Source: Novosphingobium sp. (GTDB taxonomy: Bacteria > Pseudomonadota > Alphaproteobacteria > Sphingomonadales > Sphingomonadaceae). From it: a stretch of 64,000 bases of DNA. A model generated the notes under the pieces. That model was not told the origin of the DNA. It searched no databases and saw nothing but the letters and a program-made list of their open reading frames with translations. Shown one piece after another: positions 53,663 through 62,536 of this stretch. Where the stretch lies: contig NZ_JAHEBV010000012.1 of NCBI RefSeq assembly GCF_024642085.1, forward strand, positions 19,229-83,228, read 5' to 3'. Each line of letters begins with the position of its first letter. Positions within the stretch are counted from its first letter, which is position 1. The position numbers and the translations under genes were made by a program.

Positions 53663-54675
53663 TGGAACGGCCGCAGTCACACCCGCCTGTGCCAGCGCCG
53701 CGCGTCGGCGTCCTGCTGGTCAACCTTGGCACTCCCGATGCGCCTGATGCGGCTTCGGTCCGGCGCTATCTGAAAGAGTTCCTGTCAGACCGGCGCGTGG
53801 TTGAAATCCCGCGCCTGGTGTGGTGGCCGATCCTGAACGGGATCATCCTCAACACCCGGCCGCGCAAATCGGCCCATGCCTATGGCCAGGTATGGGGGCA
53901 AGACGGATCGCCGCTCGCCGCGATTACCAAGGCCCAGGCAGTCGCGCTTCAGGCGCGGCTAGGCGGGGACGTGCTTGTCGACTGGGCCATGCGCTATGGA
54001 AATCCGGCCTTAGGTGCTGCAGTCCAGGCGATGAAGGACCGGGGCTGCGAACGCATTCTGGTTGCGCCGCTTTACCCGCAGTATTCCGGCGCGACGACCG
54101 CCACGGTGATCGACGCGCTGGGCGCGCAGCTGGCCGCGATGCGCTGGCAGCCAGCGCTGCGCACTTTGCCTTCCTATTACGACGATCCGGTGCACATCGA
54201 GGCGCTGCGCACAGATACCGCGCGCCAGCTGGCGCGCCTTGATTTCACGCCCGAGGCGCTGCTGCTGTCGTTCCACGGCATGCCCGAACGCACTTTGCAC
54301 CTGGGCGATCCGTATCATTGCCAGTGCCGCAAGACCGCGCGGCTGCTGGCCCAGGCTCTGGCTCCTGAGTTTCCGCAGCTGCGGATCGAGACCAGTTTTC
54401 AGTCCCGGTTTGGCCGGGCCAGGTGGCTGGAGCCGGCCACCGATGCAGTGCTCGCCGCCGAAGCTGCCAAGGGCACCCGCCGCATTGCCATCGCCGCTCC
54501 TGGCTTTTCCGCTGATTGCCTGGAAACCCGCGAGGAACTGGCGATTCGCGGACGCGAACAGTTTGTCGAAGCGGGCGGCACACATTTCGCCGCGCTTGAT
54601 TGCCTGAACGCAGGGCACGCAGGAATTGATATGCTCGATGCGCTAATCCGGCGCGAATTGGCAGGGTGGATTTAA
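53662..54675 (+). CDS. hemH: Ferrochelatase
   Basis: HemH inserts ferrous iron into protoporphyrin IX, the last step of heme synthesis. The 337-residue protein has LLVNLGTPDAPDAASVRRYLKEFLSD at the start, the metal-site His in LLSFHGMPERT and Glu in the C-terminal FQSRFGRARWLEPATD block. Peripheral to the inner membrane. The ATG at 53662 overlaps the preceding TGA; a TTG one codon earlier is less likely. It directly precedes a P450, a heme consumer, but a stem-loop with its own start signals separates them. Confidence 0.96.
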   Translation: MERPQSHPPVPAPRVGVLLVNLGTPDAPDAASVRRYLKEFLSDRRVVEIPRLVWWPILNGIILNTRPRKSAHAYGQVWGQDGSPLAAITKAQAVALQARLGGDVLVDWAMRYGNPALGAAVQAMKDRGCERILVAPLYPQYSGATTATVIDALGAQLAAMRWQPALRTLPSYYDDPVHIEALRTDTARQLARLDFTPEALLLSFHGMPERTLHLGDPYHCQCRKTARLLAQALAPEFPQLRIETSFQSRFGRARWLEPATDAVLAAEAAKGTRRIAIAAPGFSADCLETREELAIRGREQFVEAGGTHFAALDCLNAGHAGIDMLDALIRRELAGWI

Positions 54676-54694
54676 GGGAACGATTAAGTTACAC

Positions 54695-54716
54695 GTCTGT
54701 CAGTAAGAGGACAGAC
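54695..54716 (+). promoter_or_regulatory. Stem-loop with Shine-Dalgarno in the loop, before the P450 start
   Basis: A perfect 7-bp inverted repeat GTCTGTC / GACAGAC flanks the 8-base loop AGTAAGAG and ends at the base before the ATG at 54717. The AAGAGG ribosome-binding site is held in the loop and 3' stem edge. It could modulate translation or be a protein-binding palindrome. Confidence 0.5.
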
Positions 54717-56093
54717 ATGGCCACGCTCGCACCCGAAAAACCCGCATTTTCCCATTGGTCACAGCGTCAGCGGGGCGACTCGCTTGATCATATTCCGGGC
54801 GAGGATGGCTGGCCGGTTCTTGGCACGACGCTGCAGGTGCTGGCCGATCCGGTCGCCTATGGGCACCGGATGCGCAATACCTATGGCGATGTCTGGCGCT
54901 CGCGCAGTTTCGGCAGCCGCCAGGTTTCATTGGTTGGTGCCGATGCAAACGAACTGGTGCTGTTTGATCGCGAAAAGATATTTTCGTCGCAGCAGGGCTG
55001 GGGTCCGGTGCTTGACCTGCTGTTCCCGCGCGGCCTGATGCTGATGGATTTCGACCATCACCGGATTGACCGGCGGGCCCTGTCGATCGCCTTCAAACCG
55101 GGGCCGATGCGGCACTATGCCGATGCGCTCAACCGCGGGATTGCAGGGGCTGTTGCGCAGTGGTCGGGCAAGACGATGAAGTTTTACCCGGCGATCAAGA
55201 AGCTGACACTGGATCTGGCAGCCGACAGTTTTCTGGGCGTGCCGCTGGGACCAGAGGCCAACGCGATCAACAAGGCCTTTGTCGACATGGTGCAGGCTGC
55301 GGTTGGCGTGGTCCGCAAACCGCTTCCGTTCACCGCCATGGGCCGGGGTGCGGCAGGGCGCAAGTTCCTGGTCGAATGGTTCACGGCCGAAACGATCAAG
55401 CGGCGGGAACAGGGCGGCGGGCAGGATATGTTCAGCCAGTTCGCCACTGCAACGCGCGAAGATGGCACCATGTTGCCGGTCGACGAAGTGGTCGATCACA
55501 TGATCTTCCTGATGATGGCGGCGCACGATACGATCACCTCCAGCGCAACGTCTCTGGTCTATCTGCTGGCGAAGAACCCTGAATGGCAGGACAAGCTGCG
55601 GGCCGAGGCGCTGGCCGTGACCGGGGGCGAGGGCCGTCCGGTCGCTTATGACGATCTGGGCAAGCTTGAATTGACCGAAATGGCTTTCAAGGAGGCTCTA
55701 CGGCTGATCCCGCCGGTCCCGTCGACCCCGCGCCGCGCACTCAAGGACTTCACCTTCGGCGGCTACCTTATTCCGGCGGGCACGCAGGTCGGGATCAGCG
55801 CATCGATGGTTCACAAGATGCCGGAGCACTGGCCCGAACCCGACCGGTTCAACCCGCTGCGCTTCACGGCTGATGAAGTCGCCAAACGCCACAAATATGC
55901 CTGGGTTCCCTTCGGCGGCGGCGCGCACATGTGCCTTGGGCTGCACTTTGCCTATATGCAGATCAAGATTTTGACTGCGCAGCTGTTGACGCGCTACCGG
56001 ATCGAGATTGAACCCGGCTATGCGCCCAAATGGCAGCCGTGGCCGATCCCCAAGCCCAAGGACGGTCTGACCGTAACCTTTACGCCGGTCTAG
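54717..56093 (+). CDS. Cytochrome P450, CYP26/CYP120-like layout
   Basis: A 458-residue soluble P450. The N-terminus HIPGEDGWPVLGTTLQVLADP resembles eukaryotic-type microsomal P450 entry regions, followed by DFDHHRIDRRALSIAFKPGPM (helix C, heme propionate contact), I-helix MMAAHDTITSSATS, ExxR in FKEALRLIPPVPSTPR and heme loop FGGGAHMCLGLHFAYMQ with Cys. The overall look is that of the CYP26/CYP120 (retinoid hydroxylase) or CYP51-like class; substrate thus perhaps a terpenoid or carotenoid product (inference). Its stop overlaps the convergent SDHAF4-like gene by four bases. Confidence 0.92.
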   Translation: MATLAPEKPAFSHWSQRQRGDSLDHIPGEDGWPVLGTTLQVLADPVAYGHRMRNTYGDVWRSRSFGSRQVSLVGADANELVLFDREKIFSSQQGWGPVLDLLFPRGLMLMDFDHHRIDRRALSIAFKPGPMRHYADALNRGIAGAVAQWSGKTMKFYPAIKKLTLDLAADSFLGVPLGPEANAINKAFVDMVQAAVGVVRKPLPFTAMGRGAAGRKFLVEWFTAETIKRREQGGGQDMFSQFATATREDGTMLPVDEVVDHMIFLMMAAHDTITSSATSLVYLLAKNPEWQDKLRAEALAVTGGEGRPVAYDDLGKLELTEMAFKEALRLIPPVPSTPRRALKDFTFGGYLIPAGTQVGISASMVHKMPEHWPEPDRFNPLRFTADEVAKRHKYAWVPFGGGAHMCLGLHFAYMQIKILTAQLLTRYRIEIEPGYAPKWQPWPIPKPKDGLTVTFTPV

Positions 56094-56275
56094 AAATCGA
56101 CCGCGATGCCGTCTTTTACCCAGTCGCCATAGCGGGTGGGCGACAGGCCATCGGGATCGGGCGCGGGCGCGGGCGCTGGCGGCTGCCTGGGAGGCGGAGC
56201 AGGTTCGTTGGTCCAGTGAGCAGGCTTGATAAAGCCTTCGGGCCGCTGGGTTGCGCGCTTGATCATGGCATCCAT
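56090..56275 (-). CDS. DUF1674 / SDHAF4-like protein, 61 aa
   Basis: A short protein made of a basic N-terminus, a Pro/Ala linker (PAPPPRQPPAPAPAPDPDG) and the C-terminal signature PTRYGDWVKDGIAVDF, which is the conserved end of DUF1674 proteins, homologues of the succinate dehydrogenase assembly factor SDHAF4. These bind free flavinylated SdhA and protect it before complex assembly. The frame stays open another 1.1 kb upstream, but that is the antisense of rsmB; the ATG at 56275 (or 56266) gives the normal family length. Confidence 0.85.
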   Translation of the reverse strand: MDAMIKRATQRPEGFIKPAHWTNEPAPPPRQPPAPAPAPDPDGLSPTRYGDWVKDGIAVDF

Positions 56276-56320
56276 GTGGGCGCTCTGGCTACTCAATGCA
56301 ATTCCCTCTAGGGGCAGCCG

Positions 56321-57556
56321 ATGGACATACCCGGTTACCCTGCGCGCAAGGCAGCGCTGCGCCTGATGGACGCCGTGCTGCGACGCGGGGAGACACTTGA
56401 ACAGGCGGCGAATGGGGCGTTGCAGGGCCTGCGCGGCGGGCCGGACCGGGCGCTGGCCCGCGCGCTGGCGGGCGAAGCGCTGCGCTGGCTGACCGATCTG
56501 GATGCCCTGATCGACACCGCGACACGGCAGGTTCTGCCCGGCGATGCCAAGCCGCGCGCCGCCTTGCGGCTGATGCTGGCCGGGTGGCTGCGTCTGGAAA
56601 CCCCGCCCCATGCCGTGATTGCCACCGGCTTGCCGCTGCTGACGGGTGGGCCGCGGCGGCTGGCGCACGGGGTTTTCTCCACTCTGGTCAAGCGCGGCGT
56701 CACCTTGCCCGATGCGCCGACCTTGCCGCCATCCGTGATCGAACGATGGGGTGCGCGTTCGGCAGCGATCGCTCCGGGTTTGGCCCTGCCGCCGCCGCTG
56801 GATCTGACGCTGCGCGATTGTGAAACGACGCAGGACTGGGCTGAGCGGCTGGGCGGCACCTCGCTGCTGCCGGGACACCTGCGCCTGCCGCGCGGCACTG
56901 CAATCGAAAATCTCGACGGGTTCAATGATGGGGCGTGGTGGGTTCAGGATCTGGCTGCCAGCCTGCCCGCGCGGCTGCTGGGCGCTGGACAAGGCCGCCG
57001 CGTGCTTGACCTGTGCGCAGCGCCAGGCGGCAAGACGCTGCAACTTGCCGCCGCCGGGTGGCACGTTACCGCCATCGATTCGAGCGCCAAGCGGATCGTG
57101 CGGATGACCGAAAACCTGACGCGTACCAAACTGACTGCCCAGATCATCCGCGCCGATACGCTGCACTGGTCGCCGGTTGAGCCGTTTGACGCGGTGCTGC
57201 TCGACGCGCCGTGTACGGCCACCGGAACCGCGCGGCGTCATCCCGACGTGCTGCATCGGATCGGCCCGCGCCAGATCGCGGAAATGGCCGAACTGCAAAC
57301 GGCGCTGCTGGAGCGTGCGAAAGGGTGGGTGAAACCCGGCGGCAGCTTGGTATTCGCCACGTGTTCGCTGGAGCGCGAGGAGGGTGAGGAGCAAGCCGAG
57401 GCGATCGCCCTGCCGCCTGCACCGCTTGCAGATGGCGCGTTACCTGCCGGTATTGCGCCCACGCCTAAGGGCTGGCTCCGTACCGATCCGGGAATGCTGT
57501 CTGAGGCGGGCGGGCTTGATGGGTTCTTTATTGCGCGCTGGCACTTGCCCTCCTGA
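56321..57556 (+). CDS. rsmB: 16S rRNA (cytosine-C5)-methyltransferase, RsmB/Fmu family
   Basis: A 411-residue RNA methyltransferase: NusB-like RNA-binding domain at residues 1-140, then the SAM domain with LDLCAAPGGKTLQLAAAG, the catalytic DAPCTATGTARRHPD and the second conserved Cys in FATCSLEREEGEEQAE, which releases the enzyme-RNA adduct. It makes m5C in 16S rRNA (C967 in E. coli). The start ATG is preceded by AGGGG nine bases away. The substrate is assigned by family. Confidence 0.92.
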   Translation: MDIPGYPARKAALRLMDAVLRRGETLEQAANGALQGLRGGPDRALARALAGEALRWLTDLDALIDTATRQVLPGDAKPRAALRLMLAGWLRLETPPHAVIATGLPLLTGGPRRLAHGVFSTLVKRGVTLPDAPTLPPSVIERWGARSAAIAPGLALPPPLDLTLRDCETTQDWAERLGGTSLLPGHLRLPRGTAIENLDGFNDGAWWVQDLAASLPARLLGAGQGRRVLDLCAAPGGKTLQLAAAGWHVTAIDSSAKRIVRMTENLTRTKLTAQIIRADTLHWSPVEPFDAVLLDAPCTATGTARRHPDVLHRIGPRQIAEMAELQTALLERAKGWVKPGGSLVFATCSLEREEGEEQAEAIALPPAPLADGALPAGIAPTPKGWLRTDPGMLSEAGGLDGFFIARWHLPS

Positions 57557-57602
57557 TCAGGGCTGGCACAGTTGGCCCCAACGTTCACCTTGGGGGAAAA
57601 CC

Positions 57603-59735
57603 ATGCGCCGCCGTGTCCTGCTTGCCGCTTTGCCGCTTTGCCTAGCCGCCCCCGCACTGGCCGCTCCTTACGCGGCGAAAATAACGCGCGACGACTGGGG
57701 TATTGCCCACGTTACCGGCAAGACCGACGCTGACGCGGTTTTCGGGATGATCTATGCCCAGGCCGAAGATGATTTCGGCCGGATCGAGATGAATTACCTG
57801 ACCAGCCTGGGCCGGCGCGCCGAGGCAGAGGGGGAAAGCGCGCTGTGGCAGGACCTGCGCCAGCGGCTGTGGACCGATCCGGACGATCTGAAAGGGCAAT
57901 ATGCCAAAAGCCCCCTGTGGCTAAAGAAAGTGATGCAGGGATGGGCGGCGGGGCTCAACCGGTATCTGGCGGATCACCCCCAGGTTAAACCCAGGGTCCT
58001 GACCCGGTTCGTGCCATGGATGGCGCTGTCTTTTTCCGAAGGCAGCATCGGCGGCGATATTGAAAAGATATCGCTGACCCAGCTTCAGGCATTCTATGAA
58101 AAGCGCAGTATCGCCAAGACCGATGACGAGCGCGGGCTGGTCCGGCGTGAGCCGCTGGGTTCCAACGGTTTCGTCATCGCGCCGCCGCGCAGCGCCAGCG
58201 GCAAGGCGCTTCTGCTGATCAACCCCCACACCAGTTTCTTTTTCCGATCCGAACAGCAGGTTACCAGCGGCGAAGGGCTCAACGCCTATGGCGCTGCGAC
58301 ATGGGGGCAATTCTTCATATACCAGGGATTCAATGCCAAGGCCGGCTGGATGCACACCACCAGCGGCGCCGACAACGTTGACGAGTTTGCCGAAAGCATA
58401 AGCCCTGCTGGCGCGGGCTTTACCTATCGCTACGGCGCCGAAAGCCGCCCGGTAAAAGTCAAGCCGGTGACGCTGTCCTACCGCGCCGCCGACGGCACGA
58501 TGGCCAGCCGCACCTTCAACACATATGCCACGCATCACGGCCCGGTGGTCCGCGCTGAGGGGGACAAGTGGGTGGCGGCGGCGCTTATGAACCGCCCGGT
58601 GGCAGCGCTTCAGCAAAGCTTCCTGCGCACCAAGGTCAGCAACATCGCCGACTTCCGCAATGTCGCTGCGCTCAAGGCCAATTCAACCAACAACACGTTG
58701 TTTGCCGACAACATGGGCGAGGTGGCGCTGTTCATGCCGCAATTCATGCCGCTGCGCGACCAACGCTTTGATTACACCTTGCCGGTCGATGGCAGTGATC
58801 CGGCGACAGACTGGAAAGGTCTGCACGGGGTCAATACCTTGCCCGAGGTGGTCAATCCGGCCAACGGCTGGGCTTTCAACGTTAACGACGGGCCGTGGTG
58901 GGCGGCGGGTAAGGACAGCCCGAAACAGGCGGGCTTCCCGCGTTATCTTGACAGCGCAGGTATCAGGCCGCGTACCCCCCACGCCATTGCTGTCCTGTCA
59001 GCCAATCCCCGCTTCACCCTAGATAGCCTGGTCACAGCGGCCTACGATCCGTGGCTGCCCAGCTTTGCCCAGTTGATCCCGACGCTGGTCGCAGCGCAGG
59101 CTTCAGCACCCGATCCCAAGCGGGCCGAGGCGGTTGCGATGCTGGCAAAGTGGGACTGCAAGTGGGGGCTTGATTCGACCGAAACCAGCCTGGCGGTTTT
59201 CTGGGGCGAAGATTTGGCTGCGTTGGTGGCGTCGGAAGCAGCCGCGCGTCGGGTCAAGATTGAAGACTGGATCGCCGCCCGCGCCACCCCTGAACAGCGG
59301 TTGGCGGCGCTCGATACGGCAATGGCCCGGCTCACCGCCGATTTCGGATCATGGAAAGTACCGTGGGGCGAAATCAACCGTTTCCAACGTAACGACGGTT
59401 CGATCCAGCAGACTTTTGACGATGCCAAACCCAGCACGCCTGTGCCTTTTGCCTCGGCCAACTGGGGCTCGCTCGCCGCGTTCGGGGCCAGCCGCTATCC
59501 CGGAACAAAGCGGTACTACGGCACCTATGGCAACAGCTTTGTCGCAGCAGTAGAGTTTGGGGCGCGGGTCAAGGCACGGGCGGTGACTGCCGGGGGCGTA
59601 AGCGGCGATCCTGCTTCCCCGCACTTTGCCGATCAGGCCCAGCGCTATGCCGACGGCAACCTTCGCCCGGTCTATTTCTATCCCGACGAGCTGGCCGGAC
59701 ACATCAAGTCAACCAAGGTGGTGAAAGCCGACTAG
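57603..59735 (+). CDS. Penicillin acylase family Ntn hydrolase, exported
   Basis: A 710-residue acylase precursor. Signal peptide residues 1-21; alpha-chain start ITRDDWGIAHVTGKTDADAVFGMIYAQAEDDFGRIE; the self-cleavage site and N-terminal nucleophile of the beta chain is Ser187 in EPLGSNGFVIAP, followed by LLLINPHTSFF and YATHHGPVV. Members include beta-lactam acylases and acyl-homoserine lactone acylases; the Gly-Ser-Asn junction fits this family but does not decide the substrate. The start at 57603 follows GGGG; a frame from 57384 overlaps rsmB and lacks the signal. Periplasmic. Confidence 0.93.
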   Translation: MRRRVLLAALPLCLAAPALAAPYAAKITRDDWGIAHVTGKTDADAVFGMIYAQAEDDFGRIEMNYLTSLGRRAEAEGESALWQDLRQRLWTDPDDLKGQYAKSPLWLKKVMQGWAAGLNRYLADHPQVKPRVLTRFVPWMALSFSEGSIGGDIEKISLTQLQAFYEKRSIAKTDDERGLVRREPLGSNGFVIAPPRSASGKALLLINPHTSFFFRSEQQVTSGEGLNAYGAATWGQFFIYQGFNAKAGWMHTTSGADNVDEFAESISPAGAGFTYRYGAESRPVKVKPVTLSYRAADGTMASRTFNTYATHHGPVVRAEGDKWVAAALMNRPVAALQQSFLRTKVSNIADFRNVAALKANSTNNTLFADNMGEVALFMPQFMPLRDQRFDYTLPVDGSDPATDWKGLHGVNTLPEVVNPANGWAFNVNDGPWWAAGKDSPKQAGFPRYLDSAGIRPRTPHAIAVLSANPRFTLDSLVTAAYDPWLPSFAQLIPTLVAAQASAPDPKRAEAVAMLAKWDCKWGLDSTETSLAVFWGEDLAALVASEAAARRVKIEDWIAARATPEQRLAALDTAMARLTADFGSWKVPWGEINRFQRNDGSIQQTFDDAKPSTPVPFASANWGSLAAFGASRYPGTKRYYGTYGNSFVAAVEFGARVKARAVTAGGVSGDPASPHFADQAQRYADGNLRPVYFYPDELAGHIKSTKVVKAD

Positions 59736-60262
59736 GCCTTCACCCGTTCGGCGAAACCTTTTTGCAGCTTGGCCAGCTTGGGAGGGATGACCGCCAGGCA
59801 ATAGGGGTTCCGCTGGCCTTCACCTTCCCAGTATTCCTGGTGATAGTCTTCGGCCGGGTACCACTGCGCCGGGCCTTCAATCGTGGTGACCGCGGTCTGC
59901 CCCGGATGATCGTTGTTCCATCGCGCGATCCCGGCGGCCGCTTCAGAGCGCTGGCCATCGTCCAGCGGGAAAATCGCCGAGCGGTACTGTGTGCCCACAT
60001 CGCCGCCCTGGCGGTTCAGCTGGGTGGGATCATGGGTTGCCATGAATACGTCGACCAGATCGGCATAGCTGATGACGGCCTCGTCGAACGTCACTCGTAT
60101 CGCCTCGGCATGGCCGGTCGAACCGCTGCACACCTGCTTGTAGGTAGGATCGGTAACTGAGCCGCCCAGATAGCCGCTTTCCACTTCGCTGACGCCATCG
60201 ATCCGCCGGAACACCGCTTCGGTGCACCAGAAACAGCCGCCTGCCAGAATTGCCTGAGCCAT
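59732..60262 (-). CDS. msrA: Peptide-methionine (S)-S-oxide reductase
   Basis: MsrA reduces the S isomer of methionine sulfoxide. The 176-residue protein has GGCFWCTEAVFRRIDGVSEVESGYLGG with the catalytic Cys, and the HDPTQLNRQGGDVGTQYRSAIF block. The ATG at 60262 is preceded by AAGG eight bases upstream; a GTG two codons earlier is the alternative. Convergent with the acylase gene (overlap of four bases), divergent from the methyltransferase. Confidence 0.95.
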   Translation of the reverse strand: MAQAILAGGCFWCTEAVFRRIDGVSEVESGYLGGSVTDPTYKQVCSGSTGHAEAIRVTFDEAVISYADLVDVFMATHDPTQLNRQGGDVGTQYRSAIFPLDDGQRSEAAAGIARWNNDHPGQTAVTTIEGPAQWYPAEDYHQEYWEGEGQRNPYCLAVIPPKLAKLQKGFAERVKA

Positions 60263-60371
60263 CGTCACATCCTTGTTGCCTTGGCTGCCTAGATAGGAAG
60301 CGCGGGCGCGCTTGTCATCGCCCCTTCAGCCTCTAGTATCCGGATGCCCAACCGGAAAGGACCCGAAACCC

Positions 60372-61223
60372 ATGCGCCGCCTGATTCTGCCGCTGCTTGC
60401 CCTGACTGCCGCCGTTCCTGCTGCCATCGCCCTGGCCGCCCCTGCCAAGGTGGCTGCACCCAAGGTCAATGCCGATCTGGCCGCAGCCGTTGCCAATCCG
60501 CTGCGCGACAAGGACCGCGCCCGCGACACCTACCGCAAACCTGCTGAAACACTGGCCTTTTTTCAAGTCGCGCCAGACATGAAGGTGGGGGAATATGCCC
60601 CCGGCGGCGAATGGTACTCACGTCTTTTGGGACTCTATCTGGGTCCCAGGGGCAAGCTGGTCGGACTCTATTTCGACCCCACTTCTGGCGCCTTTGATGA
60701 AAAGACCCAGCAGGGAATCCGCGCGGGCGCTGCCAAATATCCGGCAGACATCGCCGGCTGGTCGGGCCTTTCCGCAGACCGCTTTGCGGCCATGACCCTT
60801 GATGCTGTTCCGGCGGCAGAAAAGGGCACGTTCGACCGCATCCTGATCATGCGAATGATGCACAACCTGATGCGCTGGAACATCGCCGACCGCGAGGTGA
60901 AGGCCATGCGCGACCTGCTCAAGCCCGGCGGCATGGTCGGGATCGAACAGCACCGCGCCAAGCCAGATGCGACGTTTGATTTTACCGACGGGTCAAAGGG
61001 ATACTTGCGCGAAAAGGACGTTATCGCCTTTATGGAAATGAACGGCTTTGCCTATGCCGGGCGCAGCGCCGCCAATGCAAATCCGCGTGATCCTGCCAAC
61101 TGGCCTGCCGGGGTCTGGACCTTGCCGCCCACGCTGCGGGGGGCCAGTGATGCCGACAAGGCGCGTCTGCGGGCAATCGGCGAAAGCGACCGTATGACCC
61201 TGCTGTTCCGCAAGCGCCCGTGA
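60372..61223 (+). CDS. Exported methyltransferase-like protein (COG4798 type)
   Basis: A 283-residue protein with a signal peptide (residues 1-22, LLALTAAVPAAIALA) and a SAM-methyltransferase-like fold: KPAETLAFFQVAPDMKVGEYAPGGEWYSRLLGLYLG is the motif I region of the COG4798 predicted methyltransferases, with GG in place of the usual G-x-G-x-G. LMRWNIADREVKAMRDLLKPGGMVGIEQHRA follows. SAM is not known to occur in the periplasm, so export and enzyme function are hard to reconcile. Start at 60372 is set by the signal peptide. Function unknown. Confidence 0.85.
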   Translation: MRRLILPLLALTAAVPAAIALAAPAKVAAPKVNADLAAAVANPLRDKDRARDTYRKPAETLAFFQVAPDMKVGEYAPGGEWYSRLLGLYLGPRGKLVGLYFDPTSGAFDEKTQQGIRAGAAKYPADIAGWSGLSADRFAAMTLDAVPAAEKGTFDRILIMRMMHNLMRWNIADREVKAMRDLLKPGGMVGIEQHRAKPDATFDFTDGSKGYLREKDVIAFMEMNGFAYAGRSAANANPRDPANWPAGVWTLPPTLRGASDADKARLRAIGESDRMTLLFRKRP

Positions 61224-61246
61224 ACGAGGCGCCAAGGGGATCCGTC

Positions 61247-61693
61247 ATGAACAATGCCGCTCTGATACTTGCAGCTCTGGCCCTGTTCGCTGCTCCGCCG
61301 GTTGCGGCCAAACCTGGGCCGGCTCAGGTCGCCGATGCCGTGACTGCAATGGCGGACAGCGCCGCAGGCTGGAACAGCGGCGACATGGACCGCTTCATGG
61401 CGATCTATTCGCCGTCGGCACAAACCAGCTTTGTGACGGGCAAAGGCTTGCTGCGCGGCAAGCAGGCGATTGCCGATCAGTACCGCAAGGGCTTCAATTT
61501 CGCCGATTCCGCTAAGCGCGGCATACTCGGTTTTGAAACACTCGATTTTCGCAGCCTTGGTCCCGATACGGCCCTTTACATCGCCCGCTACACCCTGACC
61601 TTTCCCGAAAAGCCGTCAGTCAGCGGGGTGACATCCGTGGTGTTCCGACGCGAGGGCAAGGCGTGGCGGATCATTGCCGATCACAGCAATTGA
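61247..61693 (+). CDS. Exported SnoaL/NTF2-like (DUF4440-type) protein
   Basis: A 148-residue secreted protein. Signal peptide residues 1-22; the rest is an NTF2-like cone: VADAVTAMADSAAGWNSGDMDRFMAIYSPSA, FVTGKGLLRGKQAIADQYRKGF, and VTSVVFRREGKAWRIIADHSN, the DUF4440 ending. Such folds bind or hydrolyse small molecules but no catalytic residue set is obvious. AGGGG eight bases before the ATG at 61247 supports this start over a GTG at 61220 overlapping the previous gene. Confidence 0.85.
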   Translation: MNNAALILAALALFAAPPVAAKPGPAQVADAVTAMADSAAGWNSGDMDRFMAIYSPSAQTSFVTGKGLLRGKQAIADQYRKGFNFADSAKRGILGFETLDFRSLGPDTALYIARYTLTFPEKPSVSGVTSVVFRREGKAWRIIADHSN

Positions 61694-61711
61694 GATAGTC
61701 TGCCCTTTTTT

Positions 61712-61725
61712 TGCAAGCACTTGCA
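61712..61725. promoter_or_regulatory. Short inverted repeat upstream of the SIMPL gene
   Basis: TGCAAG-CA-CTTGCA, two perfect 6-base half-sites with a 2-base spacer, 51-64 bases before the SIMPL start. It sits in the likely promoter region (TTGCAT and AACAAT boxes nearby are weak). Confidence 0.35.
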
Positions 61726-61775
61726 TGCCCCTGCTATTGATGTAACAATATCTCATCAATTAAAGGAGAGCCTTG

Positions 61776-62525
61776 ATGATCCGCCGTTTTGCGCTGTGTG
61801 CTGCCTTGCCGCTGGTTGCGCTTTCCGCCTGCGGGCGCGGCGATGATCGGCCCAATCCCCGCGGCGTGGACCGGGACGAGACGCTCCTTTCGCTCTCCGC
61901 GATGGGTGAGGCGGAAACGGTGCCCGATCTGGCCACGATCATGATCGGGGTCGAAACCTTCGGTCCCGATGCCAAGGCCGCCAACACCGCCAACAGTAAG
62001 AAAGCCGCTGAAATCGTTGCTGCTCTCGCCAAGTTCGGGGTCGGGGACCGCGATGTGCAGACCGCCAACCTTTCGCTGGGCCGGGTCGACTATGGTCCGC
62101 GCAAAGGGCAGTTCCAGGCCAGTAACACGCTGACCGTGCGGCTGCGCGACGTGCCCCGCGCGGGCGAGGCGCTGGCGGCCGCCACTGCTGCCGGGGCCAA
62201 TGTTATCCAGGGGCCGGCGCTGCGCATCGATGATCCCGAAAAGGCCAATCGCGGCGCCTATATCGCGGCCTACAATGCGGCGCGGACCCGTGCCGAGGCC
62301 TATGCCGAAGCCGCCGGCATGACCATCAGCCGGGTCCTGACCATCCGCGATGGCGGGCAAATGGGCGGCGGCTATCCCATGCCGATGGAAGCTGCGGCTG
62401 ATGCGGCAGCCGTCATGGCACCACCGCCAATCGCCGCGCCTGCCCCGCCGCCGCCATCAATCCGGCCCGGCACCACCCGCACCCGGGTGACGGTGCAGGT
62501 GGACTTTGCATTGCAGGCCAAATAA
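61776..62525 (+). CDS. SIMPL (DUF541) domain lipoprotein
   Basis: A 249-residue exported protein. The signal sequence RFALCAALPLVALSACG ends in a lipobox (LSAC), so it is probably a lipoprotein. LSLSAMGEAETVPDLATIMIGVETFG is the SIMPL start, followed by the KKAAEIVAALAKFGVGDRDVQT and AARTRAEAYAEAAGMTISRVLTIRDGG elements. The C-terminus has an Ala/Pro-rich stretch before TRVTVQVDFALQ. SIMPL proteins form periplasmic rings of unclear function, sometimes protecting against oxidative stress. AAAGGAGAG precedes the ATG. Confidence 0.92.
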   Translation: MIRRFALCAALPLVALSACGRGDDRPNPRGVDRDETLLSLSAMGEAETVPDLATIMIGVETFGPDAKAANTANSKKAAEIVAALAKFGVGDRDVQTANLSLGRVDYGPRKGQFQASNTLTVRLRDVPRAGEALAAATAAGANVIQGPALRIDDPEKANRGAYIAAYNAARTRAEAYAEAAGMTISRVLTIRDGGQMGGGYPMPMEAAADAAAVMAPPPIAAPAPPPPSIRPGTTRTRVTVQVDFALQAK

Positions 62526-62536
62526 GCGCTGGGGCC

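Noticed and set aside
56276..57394. Long minus-strand frame extending upstream of the small SDHAF4-like gene
   Set aside because: It is antisense to rsmB, rich in Gln/Arg and lacks any domain; only the last 61 codons (56090-56275) are a real gene.
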